From assembly GCF_051401765.1 (NCBI RefSeq), contig NW_027480449.1:1426001-1490000 (forward strand): DNA of 64,000 bases, given 5' to 3'. The notes beneath the pieces were generated by a model that searched no databases, was not told the DNA's origin, and worked only from the letters and a program-made list of their open reading frames with translations. Below, piece by piece: positions 40,601 through 54,243 of the stretch. The translations under genes were made by a program, and so were the position numbers. The stretch comes from Calliopsis andreniformis. Lineage: Eukaryota > Arthropoda > Insecta > Hymenoptera > Andrenidae. How positions within the stretch are numbered: the stretch's first letter is position 1; each line of letters begins with the position of its first letter.

Positions 40601-43085
40601 GGATTGAGGATTGAGGATTGAGGGTTGAGGACTGAAGATTGTATATTGATGATTGAAGATTGCGGATTGAGTATTGAGGGTTGTGGATTGAGGACGAGGA
40701 CTGAGGGTTGAGTATAGATGTTTGATGTCTGAGGTTTGAGGATTGAGGATTCAGGATGTGGGCTGACGGTTGAGGATTGTGGTTTGAGGGCTGAGGTCTG
40801 AGGATTGAGGATTGAGAATTGAGGATTGAGGATTGAGGATTGAAGATTGAGGATTGGGTATTGAGGATTGAAGAATGAGGATTGAGGATTGAGGATTGAG
40901 GATTGAGGACTGAGGATTGAGGATTGAGGATTGAGGATTGAGGATTGAGGATTGATGATTGAGTATTGAGGATTGATAATTGAGGATGGAGGATTGAGGA
41001 TTGAGGATTGAGGATTGATGATTGAGGATTGGGGACTGAGTGCTGAGGGTTGAGTGATGAGAATTGATGTTAGTGGATAGAGATTTAAAGATTGCAGATT
41101 GAGTATTGAGTATTGAAAAATGTGAATTGATGATATTCTGTTGAGGATTGAGAATTGACAACTGATTGTTGAGGACTGAGGTCTGAAGATTGAGGATTCA
41201 GGATTGAGGATTCAGGATAGAGGTTTGAGGACTGAGGATTGAGGATTGAGGCTTGAGGATTGAGGATTGAGGATTGAGGGTTGAGGATTGAAGATTGAGG
41301 ATTGGGTATTGCGTATTGAACATTGAGGATTGAGGATTGAGGATTGAGGATTGAGGGTTGAGGACTGAAGATTGTATATTGATGATTGAAGATTGCGGAT
41401 TGAGTATTGAGGGTTGTGGATTGAGGACGAGGACTGAGGGTTGAGTATAGATGTTTGATGTCTGAGGATTGAGGATTGAGGATTGAGAATTGAGGATTGA
41501 GGATTGAGGATTGAGGGTTGAGGATTGAAGATTGAGGATTGTGTATTGCGTATTGAACATTGAGGATTGAGGATTGAGGATTGAGGATTGGAGATTGAGG
41601 ATTGGGTATTGCGTATTGAACATTGAGGATTGAGGATTGAGGATTGAGGATTGAGGGTTGTGGATTGAGTTCGAGGACTGAGGGTTGAGTATTGATGTTT
41701 GATGTCTGAGGACTGAGGATTGAGGATTGAGAATTGAGGATTGAGGATTGAGGATTGAAGATTTAGGATTGGGTATTGAGGATTGAAGAATGAGGATTGA
41801 GGATTGAGGATTGAGGATTGAGGATTGCAGATTGAGTATTGAGGATTGAAGATTGAGGATTGAGGATTGAGGATTGAGGATTGAGGATTGACGATTGAGG
41901 ATTGAGGCCTGAGGATTGAGGATTGAGGATTGAGCATTGAGGATTGAAGATTGAGGACTGAGGATTGAGGATTGAAGGTTGTGGATTAAGGATTGAAGAT
42001 TGGGGATTGAGGATCTAGGATTAGAGATTGATTATTGAGGATTGAAGATTGAGGATTGAGGTCTGAGGGTTGAGAATTGAGAACTGAGGATGAGGACTGA
42101 GGGCTGAGGTTTGAGGTTTGAGGAATGAGGATTGGGGGTTGAGGATTGAGGATTGAGGATTGAGGAATGAGGATTGAGTACTGAAGATTGAGTATTGGTT
42201 ACTGAGGAATGAGGATTGAGGATTGAGGATTGAGGATTGAGGATTGAGGATTGAGGATTGAGGATTGAATATTGAGTATTGAGGATTGAAGATTGAGGAT
42301 TGAGGATTGAGGATTGAGGATGGAGGATGAGGGCTGAGGGTTTAGGATTGAGGTTTGAGTATTGAATCCTGAGAATTCAGGATATTCTATTGAGTATTGA
42401 GAACTGAGGATTGATGGTTGAGTATTGAAGACAGAGGATTGAGGATTGAAGATTGAGTGTTGAGGATTCAGAATTGAGGTTAGAGGACTGAGGATTGAGG
42501 ATTGAAGATTGAGTACTGAGGATTGAACATTGAGGATTGAGGATTGAGGATTGAGGATTGAGGATGAGGTCTGAGGGTTGAGGATTGAGGTTTGAGGACT
42601 GAGGACTGAGGTTTGAGGATTGAGGATTGAGGATGTGGGCTGACGGTTGAGGATTGTGGTTTGAGGGCTGAGGTCTGCGGATTGAGGATTGAGAATTCAG
42701 GATTGAGTATTGAGGATTGAAGATTGAGGATGGGTATGGAGGATTGAAGATTGAGGATTGAGGATTGAGGATTGAGGATTGAGGATTGAGGATTGAGGAT
42801 TGAAGATTGAGGATTGGGTATTGCGGTTTGAACATTGAGGATTGAGTATTGAGGATTGAGGATTGAGGATCGAGGGTTGAGTATTGAGGATTGAGGGTTG
42901 AAGATTGAGTATTGAGTATTGGAAACTGTGAATTGAGGATATTCTATTTAGGATTGAGGATTGACCACTGATTGTTGAGGACTGAGGGCTGAAGATTGAG
43001 GATTCAGGATTGAGGATTCAGAATTGAGGTTTGAGGACTGAGGATTGAGGATTAAATACTGAGTATTGAGGATTGAAGATTGAGG
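37643..43085. repeat. Second copy of the 4213 bp-spaced block, longer form
   Basis: It matches 33430-36393 (shift 4213 bp) and 36393-37546 (shift 5539 bp). Its part from 39033 to 42265 also matches 28100-31330. Palindromes occur at 37760, 39742 and 42366. At about 43086 it lacks about 90 bp found at about 31885-31975, the GATATAGGATGAGGGCTGAGG segment. After that the shift to the upstream copy changes from 11212 to 11122 bp. Confidence 0.8.
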
Positions 43086-45417
43086 ATTGAGGATTGAGAA
43101 TTGAGGATTGGGTATTGCGGATTGTAACTTGTGGGTTGAGGATTGAGGATTGAGGATTGAGGATCGAGGATTGAGGATTGAGGATTGAGGATTGAAGATT
43201 GAGGATTGAGAATCGAGGATTGAGGACTGAGTATTGAAGATTGAGGATTGGGGATTGAGGATAGACGATTGAGGATTGAGTATTGAGGATTGAGAATTGA
43301 GGATTGACGATTGAACATTGAGTATTGGGGATTGAAGAATCAGGATTGATGACTGAGGATTGAGGATTGAGGATTGAGGATTGAGGATTGAGGAGTGAGG
43401 ATTAAATATTGAGTATTGAGAATTGAGGATTGAGGATTGAGAGTTGAGGATTGAGGATTGAGGATTGAAGATTGAGGATTGGGTATTGAGGACTGAAGAA
43501 TGAGGATTGAGGATTGAGGATTGAGGATTGAGGATTGCAGATTGAGTATTGAGGATTGAAGATTGAGCATTGAGGATTGAGGATTGAGGATTGAGGATTG
43601 AGGATTGAGGATTGAGGATTGAGGATTGTGGATTGAGGATTGGCGATTGAGGATTGAGTATTGGGGATTGAGAATTGAGGATTGACGAATGAAGATTGAG
43701 TATTGAGGATTGAAAATTGAGGATTGATGACTGAGGATCGAGGATTGAGGATTGAGGATTAAGGATTGGGGATTAAATATTGAGTATTGAGGATTGAAGA
43801 ATGAGGATTGAGGATTGAGGTTCGAGGATTGAGGATGAGGGCTCAGGGTTGAGGATTGAGGTTTAAGGACTGAGGACTGAGGATTGAGGATTGAGAATTG
43901 AGGATTGAGGATTGAGGATTGAAGATTGAGGATTGGGTATTGAGGATTGAAGGATGGGGATTGAGGATTGAGGATTGAGGATTGAGGATTGAGGATTGAG
44001 GATTGAAGATTGAGGATTGAGGATGAGGGCTGAGGGTTGAGGATTGACGTTTGAGGACTGAGGACTGAGGAATGAGGATTGAGAATTGAGGATTGAGGAT
44101 TGAGGATTGAAGATTGAGTATTGAGGTTTGAAGACTGACGATTGAGGGTTGAGGATTGAGGATTGAGGATTGAGGATTGAGGATTGATGATTGAGTATTG
44201 AGGATTGATAATTGAGGATTGAGGATTGAGGATTCAGGATTGAGGATTGATGATTGAGGATTGGGGACTGAGTGTTGAGGGTTGAGTGATGAGAATTGGT
44301 GTTAGTGGATAGAGATTTAAAGATTGCAGATTGAGTATTGAGTATTGAAAAATGTGAATTGATGATATTCTATTGAGGATTGAGAATTGACAACTGATTG
44401 TTGAGGACTGAGGTCTGAAGATTGAGGATTCAGGATTGAGGATTCAGGATAGAGGTTTGAGGACTGAGGATTGAGGATTGAGGCTTGAGGATTGAGGATT
44501 GAGGATTGAGGGTTGAGGATTGAAGATTGAGGATTGGGTATTGCGTATTGAACATTGAGGATTGAGGATTGAGGATTGAGGATTGAGGGTTGAGGACTGA
44601 AGATTGTATATTGATGATTGAAGATTGCGGATTGAGTATTGAGGGTTGTGGATTGAGGACGAGGACTGAGGGTTGAGTATAGATGTTTGATGTCTGAGGA
44701 TTGAGGATTGAGGATTGAGAATTGAGGATTGAGGATTGAGGATTGAGGGTTGAGGATTGAAGACTGAGGATTGTGTATTGCGTATTGAACATTGAGGATT
44801 GAGGATTGAGGATTGAGGATTGGAGATTGAGGATTGGGTATTGCGTATTGAACATTGAGGATTGAGGATTGAGGATTGAGGATTGAGGGTTGTGGATTGA
44901 GGTCGAGGACTGAGGGTTGAGTATTGATGTTTGATGTCTGAGGACTGAGGATTGAGGATTGAGAATTGAGGAATGAGGATTGAGGATTGTAGATTGAGGA
45001 TTGAGTTTTGAGGATTGAAGATTGAGGATTGGGTATTGAGGATTGAACATTGGGGATTGAGGATTGACGGTTGAGTATTGAGGATTGATGGTTGAGGGTT
45101 GTGTGTTGAAATTGAGGATTGAGGATTGAGGATTGAGGATTGAGGATTGAAGATTGAGGATTGAAGAGTGAGTACTGATGATTGAAGATTGAGGACTGAG
45201 GATTGAGGATTGAGGATTGAGGATTGAAGATTGAATATTGATGATTGATGGTTGGGGATTGAGGATTGAGTGTTGTGGATTGAGGACGAGGACAGAGGGT
45301 TGAGTATCGATGTTTGAGGTCTGATGATTGAGGATAGAGGATTGAGAATTGAGGATTGAGGATTGAGGATTGAAGATTTAGGATTGGGTATTGAGGATTG
45401 AAGAATGAGGATTTAGG
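43086..45417. repeat. Heptamer region between the middle block family and the 8826 bp duplication
   Basis: No gene is present. Up to about 43702 it follows 31975-32579 (shift 11122 bp). From about 43.70 to 43.92 kb it resembles 4.79-5.02 kb (GATTAAGGATTGGGGATTAA, then GAGGTTCGAGG). From about 44.2 to 45.4 kb it resembles the 29.3-31.0 and 9.3-11.4 kb block types. GATCGAGG at 43737, and GAAGAATGAGG at 43795 where relatives read GAAGATTGAGG, appear private to this copy. Confidence 0.7.
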
Positions 45418-45424
45418 ATTGAGG

Positions 45425-45810
45425 ATTGAGGATTGAGGATTGAGGATTGAGGCCTGAGGATTGAGGATTGAGGATTGAGCATTGAGGATTGAAGATTGAG
45501 GACTGAGGATTGAGGATTGAAGGTTGTGGATTAAGGATTGAAGATTGGGGATTGAGGATCTAGGATTAGAGATTGATTATTGAGGATTGAAGATTGAGGA
45601 TTGAGGTCTGAGGGTTGAGAATTGAGAACTGAGGATGAGGACTGAGGGCTGAGGGTTGAGGTTTGAGGAATGAGGATTGGGGTTGGGGATTGAGGATTGA
45701 GGATTGAGGAATGAGGATTGAGTACTGAAGATTGAGTATTGGTTACTGAGGAATGAGGATTGAGGATTGAGGATTGAGGATTGAGGATTGAGGATTGAGG
45801 ATTGAGGATT
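45425..45810. repeat. Segment repeated 509 bp downstream (45934-46319)
   Basis: GCCTGAGG at 45452 and 45961, GATTGGGGTTGGGG near 45676 and 46185, and the GAGTACTGAAG marker near 45720 and 46229 all keep a 509 bp spacing. The copies part company at about 45810, where the left one reads GAAGATTTAGG and the right one GAATATTGAG. The pair is carried along in the 8826 bp duplication and recurs at about 54251-55145, so it is older. Confidence 0.8.
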
Positions 45811-48800
45811 GAAGATTTAGGATTGGGTATTGAGGATTGAAGAATGAGGATTGAGGATTGAGGATTGAGGATTGAGGATTGCAGATTGAGTATTGAGGAT
45901 TGAAGATAGAGGATTGAGGATTGAGGATTGAGGATTGAGGATTGAGGATTGAGGATTGAGGCCTGAGGATTGAGGATTGAGGATTGAGCATTGAGGATTG
46001 AAGATTGAGGACTGAGGATTGAGGATTGAAGGTTGTGGATTAAGGATTGAAGATTGGGGATTGAGGATCTAGGATTAGAGATTGATTATTGAGGATTGAA
46101 GATTGAGGATTGAGGTCTGAGGGTTGAGAATTGAGAACTGAGGATGAGGACTGAGGGCTGGGGGTTGAGGTTTGAGGAATGAGGATTGGGGTTGGGGATT
46201 GAGGATTGAGGATTGAGAAATGAGGATTGAGTACTGAAGATTGAGTATTGGTTACTGAGGAATGAGGATTGAGGATTGAGGATTGAGGATTGAGGGTTGA
46301 GGATTGAGGATTGAGGATTGAGGATTGAATATTGAGTATTGAGGATTGAAGATTGAGGATTGAGGATTGAGGATTGAGGATGGAGGATGAGGGCTGAGGG
46401 TTTAGGATTGAGGTTTGAGTATTGAATCCTGAGAATTCAGGATATTCTATTGAGTATTGAGAACTGAGGATTGATGGTTGAGTATTGAAGACAGAGGATT
46501 GAGGATTGAAGATTGAGTATTGAGGATTCAGAATTGAGGTTTGAGGACTGAGGATTGAGGATTGAAGATTGAGTACTGAGGATTGAATATTGAGGATTGA
46601 GGATTGAGGATTGAGGATTGAGGATTGAGGATTGAGGATTGAAGATTGAGGATTGGGTATTGCGGTTTGAACATTGAGGATTGAGTATTGAGGATTGAGG
46701 ATTGAGGATCGAGGGTTGAGTATTGAGGATTGAGGATTGAAGATTGAGTATTGAGTATTGGAAACTGTGAATTGAGGATATTCTATTTAGGATTGAGGAT
46801 TGACCACTGATTGTTGAGGACTGAGGGCTGAAGATTGAGGATTCAGGATTGAGGATTCAGAATTGAGGTTTGAGGACTGAGGATTGAGGATTAAATACTG
46901 AGTATTGAGGATTGAAGATTGAGGATTGAGGATTGAGGATTGAGGATATAGGATGAGGGCTGAGGGTTGAGGATTGAGGATTGAGGACTGAGGACTGAGG
47001 ATTGAGGATTGAGAATTGAGGATTGAAGATTGAGGATTGGGTATTGCGGATTGTAACTTGTGGGTTGAGGATTGAGGATTGAGGATTGAGGATCGAGGAT
47101 TGAGGATTGAGGATTGAGGATTGAAGATTGAGGATTGAGAATCGAGGATTGAGGACTGAGGATTGAAGATTGAGGATTGGGGATTGAGGATAGACGATTG
47201 AGGATTGAGTATTGAGGATTGAGAATTGAGGATTGACGATTGAACATTGAGTATTGGGGATTGAAGATTCAGGATTGATGACTGAGGATTGAGGATTGAG
47301 GATTGAGGATTGAGGATTGAGGAGTGAGGATTAAATATTGAGTATTGAGAATTGAGGATTGAGGATTGAGAGTTGAGGATTGAGGGTTGAGTATTGAAGA
47401 TTGAGGATTGGGTATTGAGGACTGAAGAATGAGGATTGAGGATTGAGGATTGAGGATTGAGGATTGCAGATTGAGTATTGAGGATTGAAGATTGAGCATT
47501 GAGGATTGAGGATTGAGGATTGAGGATTAGGGATTGAGTATTGTAGATTGAGGATTGGGTACTGAGGATTGAACATTGAGGATTGAGGATTGACGGTTGA
47601 GTATTGAGGATTGATGGTTGAGTGTTTTGTGTTGAAATTGAGGATTGAGGATTGAGGATTGAGGATTGAGGATTGAAGATTGAGGATTGAAGAATGAGTA
47701 TTGATGATTGAAGATTGAGGATTGAGGATTGAGTGTTGAGGATTGAGCACGAGGACTGACGGTTGAGGATTGAGGTTTGAGGATTGTGGATTGAGGATTG
47801 AGGATTGAAGATTGAGTATTGAGAATTGAAAATTGCTGATTGAGGATTGAGGATTGAGGATTGAGGACAGAGGATTGAGGACTGAGGATTGAGGATTGAG
47901 GATTGAGGATTGAGGATTGAGGATTGGAGATTGAGGATTGGGTATTGAGTATTGAACATTGAGGATTGATGATTGAGGATTGAGGATTGAGGACTGAAGA
48001 TTGAATATTGATGATTGAAGATTGAGGATTGAGGATTGAGGATTGTGGGTTGAGGTCGAGGACTGAGGGTTAAGTATTGATGTTTGATGTCTGAGGATTG
48101 AGGATTGAGGATTGAGAATTGAGGACAGAGGATTGAGGATTGAAGATTGATGATTGAGGATTGAGGACTGAAGATTGAATATTGATGTTTGAAGATTGAG
48201 GATTGAGGATTGAGGGTTCTGGATTGAGGTCGAGGACTGAGGGTTGAGTATTGATGATTGATGTCTGAGGATTGAGGATTGAAGATTGAGTATTGAGGTT
48301 TGAAGACTGACGATTGAGGGTTGAGGATTGAGGATTGAGGATTGAGGATTGAGGATTGAGGATTGAGGATTGAGGATTGAGGATTGAGGATTGAGGATTG
48401 AGGATTGGGGACGGAGTGTTGAGAGTTGAGTGATGAGAGTTGATGTTTGTGGATAGAGATTTAAAGATTGCTGATTGAGTATTGAGTATTGAAAACTGTG
48501 AATTGATGATATTCTATTGAGGATTGAGGATTGGCAACTGATTGTTGAGGACTGAGGGCTGAAGATTGAGGATTCATGATTGAGGATTCCGGTTTGAGGT
48601 TTGAGGACTGAGGATTGAGGGTGGAAGATTGAGTATTGAGGATTGAAGATTGAGGATTGAGGATTGAGGATTGAGGATTGAGAATTGAGGATTGAAGATT
48701 GAGGATTGAGGATTGAGGATCGAGGATTGAGGATTGAGGATTGAGGATTGAAGATTGAGGATTGAGGATTGAGGATTGGGGATTGAGGATTGATGATTGA

Positions 48801-50246
48801 GTATTGAGGATTGATAATTGAGGATTGAGGATTGAGGATTGAGGATTGAGGATTGAGGATTGAGGACTGAGGATTGAGGATTCAGGATTGGGTACTGAGT
48901 GTTGAGGGTTGAGTGATGAGAATTGATGTTTGTGGATAGAGATTTAAAGATTGCAGATTGAGTATTGAGTATTGAAAACTGTGAATTGATGATATTCTAT
49001 TGAGGATTGAGAATTGACAACTGATTGTTGAGGACTGAGGTCTGAAGATTTAGGTTTCAGGATTGAGGATACAGGATTGAGGTTTGAGGACTGAGGATTG
49101 AGGATTGAGGATTCCGGATTGTGGTTTGAGGACAGAGGATTGAGGATTGAGGATTGAGGATTGGGTATTGAGGATTGAAAATTGAGGATTGAGGATTGAG
49201 GATTGAAGATTGAGTATTGAGGATTGAAGATTGAGGATTGTGTATTGCGTATTGAACATTGAGGATGGAGGATTGAGGATTGAGGATTGGACATTGAGGA
49301 TTGGGTATTGCGTATTGAACATTGAGGATTGAGGATTGAGGATTGAGGATTGAGGGTTGTGGATTGAGGTCGAGGACTGAGGGTTGAGTATTGATGTTTG
49401 ATGTCTGAGGATTGAGGATTGAGGATTGAGAATTGAGGATTGAGGATTGAGGACTGTAGATTGAGGATTGAGTTTTGAGGATTGAAGATTGAGGATTGGG
49501 TATTGAGGATTGAACATTGAGAATTGAGGATTGACGGTTGAGTATTGAGGATTGATGGTTGAGGGTTGTGTGTTGAAATTGAGGATTGAGGATTGAGGAT
49601 TGAGGATTGAGGATTGAAGATTGAGGATTGAAGAATGAGTATTGATGATTGAAGATTGAGGACTGAGGATTGAGGATTGAGGATTGAGGATTGAAGATTG
49701 AATATTGATGATTGATGGTTGGGGATTGAGGATTGAGTGTTGTGGATTGAGGACGAGGACAGAGGGTTGAGTATTGATGTTTGAGGTCTGATGATTGAGG
49801 ATAGAGAATTGAGAATTGAGGATTGAGGGTTGAGGGTTGAAGATTTAGGATTGGCTATTGAGGATTGAAGAATGACGATTGAGGATTGAGGATTGAGGAT
49901 TGAGGATTGCAGATTGAGTATTGAGGATTGAAGATTGAGGATTGAGGATTGAGGATTGAGGATTGAGGATTGAGGATTGAGGATTGAGGCCTGAGGATTG
50001 AGGATTGAGGATTGAGCATTGAGGATTGAAGATTGAGGACTGAGGATTGAGGATTGAAGGTTGTGGATTAAGGATTGAAGATTGGGGATTGAGGATCTAT
50101 GATTAGAGATTTATTATTGAGGATTGAAGATTGAGGATTGAGGCCTGAGGGTTGAGAATTGAGAACTGAGGATGAGGACTGAGGGCTGAGGGTTGAGGTT
50201 TGAGGAATGAGGATTGGGGGTTGAGGATTGAGGATTGAGGATTGAG

Positions 50247-50880
50247 GAATGAGGATTGAGTACTGAAGATTGAGTATTGGTTACTGAGGAATGAGGATTG
50301 AGGATTGAGGATTGAGGATTGAGGATTGAGGATTGAGGATTGAGGATTGAATATTGAGTATTGAGGATTGAAGATTGAGGATTGAGGATTGAGTATTGAG
50401 GATGGAGGATGAGGGCTGAGGGTTTAGGATTGAGGTTTGAGTATTGAATCCTGAGAATTCAGGATATTCTATTGAGTATTGAGAACTGAGGATTGATGGT
50501 TGAGTATTGAAGACAGAGGATTGAGGATTGAAGATTGAGTATTGAGGATTCAGAATTGAGGTTTGAGGAATGAGGATTGAGTACTGAGGATTGAGTATTG
50601 ATGACTGAGGAATGAGGATTGAGGATTGAGGATTGAGGATTGAGGATTTAGGATTGAGGATTGAATATTGAGTATTGAGGATTGAAGATTGAGGATTGAG
50701 GATTGAGGATTGAGGATGGAGGATGAGGGCTGAGGGTTTAGGATTGAGGTTTGAGTATTGAACCCTGAGAATTCAGGATATTCTATTGAGTATTGAGAAC
50801 TGAGTATTGATGGTTGAGTATTGAAGACAGAGGATTGAGGATTGAAGATTGAGTATTGAGGATTCAGAATTTAGGTTTGA
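50247..50880. repeat. ~314-321 bp tandem of two diverged palindrome-bearing segments
   Basis: Palindromes at 50448 and 50762 are only 314 bp apart, whereas most neighbours are 0.9-4 kb apart. The flanking GAATGAGG-GAGTACTGA and GAAGACAGAGG markers repeat with them. The two halves are not the most similar pair. The left half has the ATCCTGAG form seen at 42.4 kb. The right half has the ACCCTGAG form, with GATGACTGAGG, seen at 11.8 and 21.6 kb. The site therefore looks like a junction between two block types near 50.57 kb, not a simple local duplication. Confidence 0.65.
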
Positions 50881-53800
50881 GGACTGAGGATTGAGGATTG
50901 AAGATTGAGTACTGAGGATTGAATATTGAGGATTGAGGATTGAGGATTGAGGATTGAGGATGAGGTCTGAGGGTTGAGGATTGAGGTTTGAGGACTGAGG
51001 ACTGAGGTTTGAGGATTGAGGATTGAGGATGTGGGCTGACGGTTGAGGATTGTGGTATGAGTGCTGAGGTCTGAGGATTGAGGATTGAGAATTGAGGATT
51101 GAGGATTGAGGATTGAAGATTGAGGATTGGGTATTGAGGATTGAAGAATGAGGATTGAGGATTGAGGATTGAGGATTGAGGATTGAGGATTGTGGATTGA
51201 AGATTGAGGATTGGGTATTGCGGTTTGAACATTGAGGATTGAGTATTGAGGATTGAGGATTGAGGATCGAGGGTTGAGTATTGAGGATTGAGGATTGAAG
51301 ATTGAGTATTGAGTATTGAAAACTGTGAATTGAGCATATTCTATTTAGGATTGACGATTGACAACTGATTGTTGAGGACTGAGGGCTGAAGATTGAGGAT
51401 TCAGGATTGAGGATTCAGAATTGAGGTTTGAGGACCGAGGATTGAGGATTAAAGATTGAGTATTGAGGATTGAAGATTGAGGATTGAGGATTGAGGATTG
51501 AGGTTTGAGGATGAGGGCTGAGGGTTGAGGATTGAGGTTTGAGGACTGAGGACTGAGGATTGAGGATTGAGAATTGAGGATTGAGGATTGAGAATTGAAG
51601 ATTGACGATTGGGTATTTAGGATTGAAGAATGAGGATTGAGGATTGAGGATTGAGGATTGAGGATTGAAGATTGAGTATTGAGGTTTGAAGACTGACGAT
51701 TGAGGGTTGAGGATTGAGGATTGAGGATTGAGGATTGAGGATTGAGGATTGAGGATTGAGGATTGAGGATTGAGGATTGAGGATTGAGGATTGAGGATTG
51801 ATGATTGAGGATTGGGGACTGAGTGTTGAGGGTTGAGTTATGAGAATTGATGTTTGTGGATAGAGATTTAAAGATTGCAGATTGAGTATTAAGTATTGAA
51901 AAATGTGAATTGATGATATTCTATTGAGGATTGAGAATTGACAACTGATTGTTGAGGACTGAGGTCTGGAGATTGAGGATTCAGGATTTAGGATTCAGGA
52001 AAGAGGTTTGAGGACTGAGGCTTGAGGGTTGAGGCTTGAGGATTGAGGATTGAGGATTGAGGGTTGAGGATTGAAGATTGAGGATTGGGTATTGCGTATT
52101 GAACATTGAGGATTGAGGATTGAGGATTGAGGGTTGAGGGTTGAGGACTGAAGATTGTAAATTGATGATTGAAGATTGAGGATTGAGTATTGAGGGTTGT
52201 GGATTGAGGACGAGGACTGAGGGTTGAGTATAGATATTTGATGTCTGAGGATTGAGGATTGAGGATTGAGAATTGAGGATTGAGGGTTGAGGATTGAAGA
52301 TTGAGGATTGTGTATTGCGTATTGAACATTGAGGATGGAGGATTGAGGATTGAGGATTGAGGGTTGTGGATTGAGGTCGAGGACTGAGGGTTGAGTATTG
52401 ATGTTTGATGTCTGAGGATTGAGGATTGAGGATTGAGAATTGAGGATTGAGGATTGAGGATTGTAGATTGAGGATTGAGTTTTGAGGATTGAAGATTGAG
52501 GATTGGGTATTGAGGATTGAACATTGAGGATTGAGGATTGACGGTTGAGTATTGAGGATTGATGGTTGAGGGTTGTGTGTTGAAATTGAGGATTGAGGAT
52601 TGAGGATTGAGGATTGAGGATTGAGGATTGAGGATTGGGTATTGAGGATTGAAGAATGAGGATTGAGGATTGAGGATTGAGGATTGAGGATTGAGGATTG
52701 AGGATTGAAGATTGAGTATTGAGGTTTGAAGACTGACGATTGAGGGTTGAGGATTGAGGATTGAGGGTTGTGGATTGAGGTCGAGGACTGAGGGTTGAGT
52801 ATTGATGTTTGATGTCTGAGGATTGAGGATTGAGGATTGAGGATTGAGGATTGCAGATTGAGTATTGAGGATTGAAGATTGAGGATTGAGGATTGAGGAT
52901 TGAGGATTGAGGATTGAGGCCTGAGGATTGAGGATTGAGGATTGAGCATTGAGGATTGAAGATTGAGGACTGAGGATTGAGGATTGAAGGTTGTGGATTA
53001 AGGATTTAAGATTGGGGATTGAGGATCTAGGATTAGAGATTGATTATTGAGGATTGAAGATTGAGGATTGAGGTCTGAGGGTTGAGAATTGAGAACTGAG
53101 GATGAGGACTGAGGGCTGAGGGTTGAGGTTTGAGGAATGAGGATTGGGGGTTGAGGATTGAGGATTGAGGATTGAGGAATGAGGATTGAGTACTGAAGAT
53201 TGAGTATTGGTGACTGAGGAATGAGGATTGAGGATTGAGGATTGAGGATTGAGGATTGAGGATTGAGGATTGAGGATTGAATATTGAGTATTGAGGATTG
53301 AAGGTTGAGGATTGAGGATTGAGGATTGAGGATGGAGGATGAGGGCTGAGGGTTTAGGATTGAGGTTTGAGTATTGAATCCTGAGAATTCAGGATATTCT
53401 ATTGAGTATTGAGAACTGAGGATTGATGGTTGAGTATTGATGACAGAGGATTGATGATTGAAGATTGAGTATTGAGGATTCAGAATTGAGGTTTGAGGAC
53501 TGAGGATTGAGGATTGAAGATTGAGTACTGAGGATTGAATATTGAGGATTGAGGATTGAGGATTGAGGATTGAGGATGAGGTCTGAGGGTTGAGGATTGA
53601 GGTTTGAGGACTGAGGACTGAGGTTTGAGGATTGAGGATTGAGGATGTGGGCTGACGGTTGAGGATTGTGGTTTGAGGGCTGAGGTCTGCGGATTGAGGA
53701 TTGAGAATTCAGAATTGAGGATTGAGGATTGAGGATTGAAGATTGAGGATTGAAGAATGAGTATTGATGATTGAAGATTGAGGACTGAGGATTGAGGATT

Positions 53801-54243
53801 GAGGATTGAGGATTGAAGATTGAATATTGATGATTGATGGTTGGGGATTGAGGATTGAGTGTTGTGGATTGAGGACGAGGACAGAGGGTTGAGTATTGAT
53901 GTTTGAGGTCTGATGATTGAGGATAGAGGATTGAGAATTGAGGATTGAGGATTGAGGATTGAGGATTGAGGATTGAGGGTAGAGGACTGAAGATTGTATA
54001 TTGATGATTGAAGATTGAGGATTGAGTATTGAGGGTTGTGGATTGAGGACGAGGACTGACGGTTGAGTATAGATATTTGATGTCTGAGGATTGAGGATTG
54101 AGGATTGAGAATTGAGGATTGAGGGTTGAGGATTGAAGATTGAGGATTGTGTATTGCGTATTGAACATTGAGAATGGAGGATTGAGGATTGAGGATTGGA
54201 CATTGAGGATTGGGTATTGCGTATTGAACATTGAGGATTGAGG

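Larger units (their letters stand above)
45418..54243. repeat. Left copy of an 8826 bp near-perfect direct tandem duplication
   Basis: All markers from about 45425 (GGCCTGAGG at 45451) to 54243 recur at exactly +8826 bp with no change of register. No heptamer has been gained or lost in the stretches compared. Differences noticed by eye are single substitutions: GAGCATTG at 45480 against GAGCTTTG at 54306, AATTGCTG at 47833 against AATTGATG, GATTCATG at 48577 against GATTCAGG, GATAGAGAATT at 49806 against GATAGAGGATT, and GATTTATT at 50110 against GATTGATT. It contains palindromes at 46426, 50448, 50762 and 53388. Confidence 0.92.
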
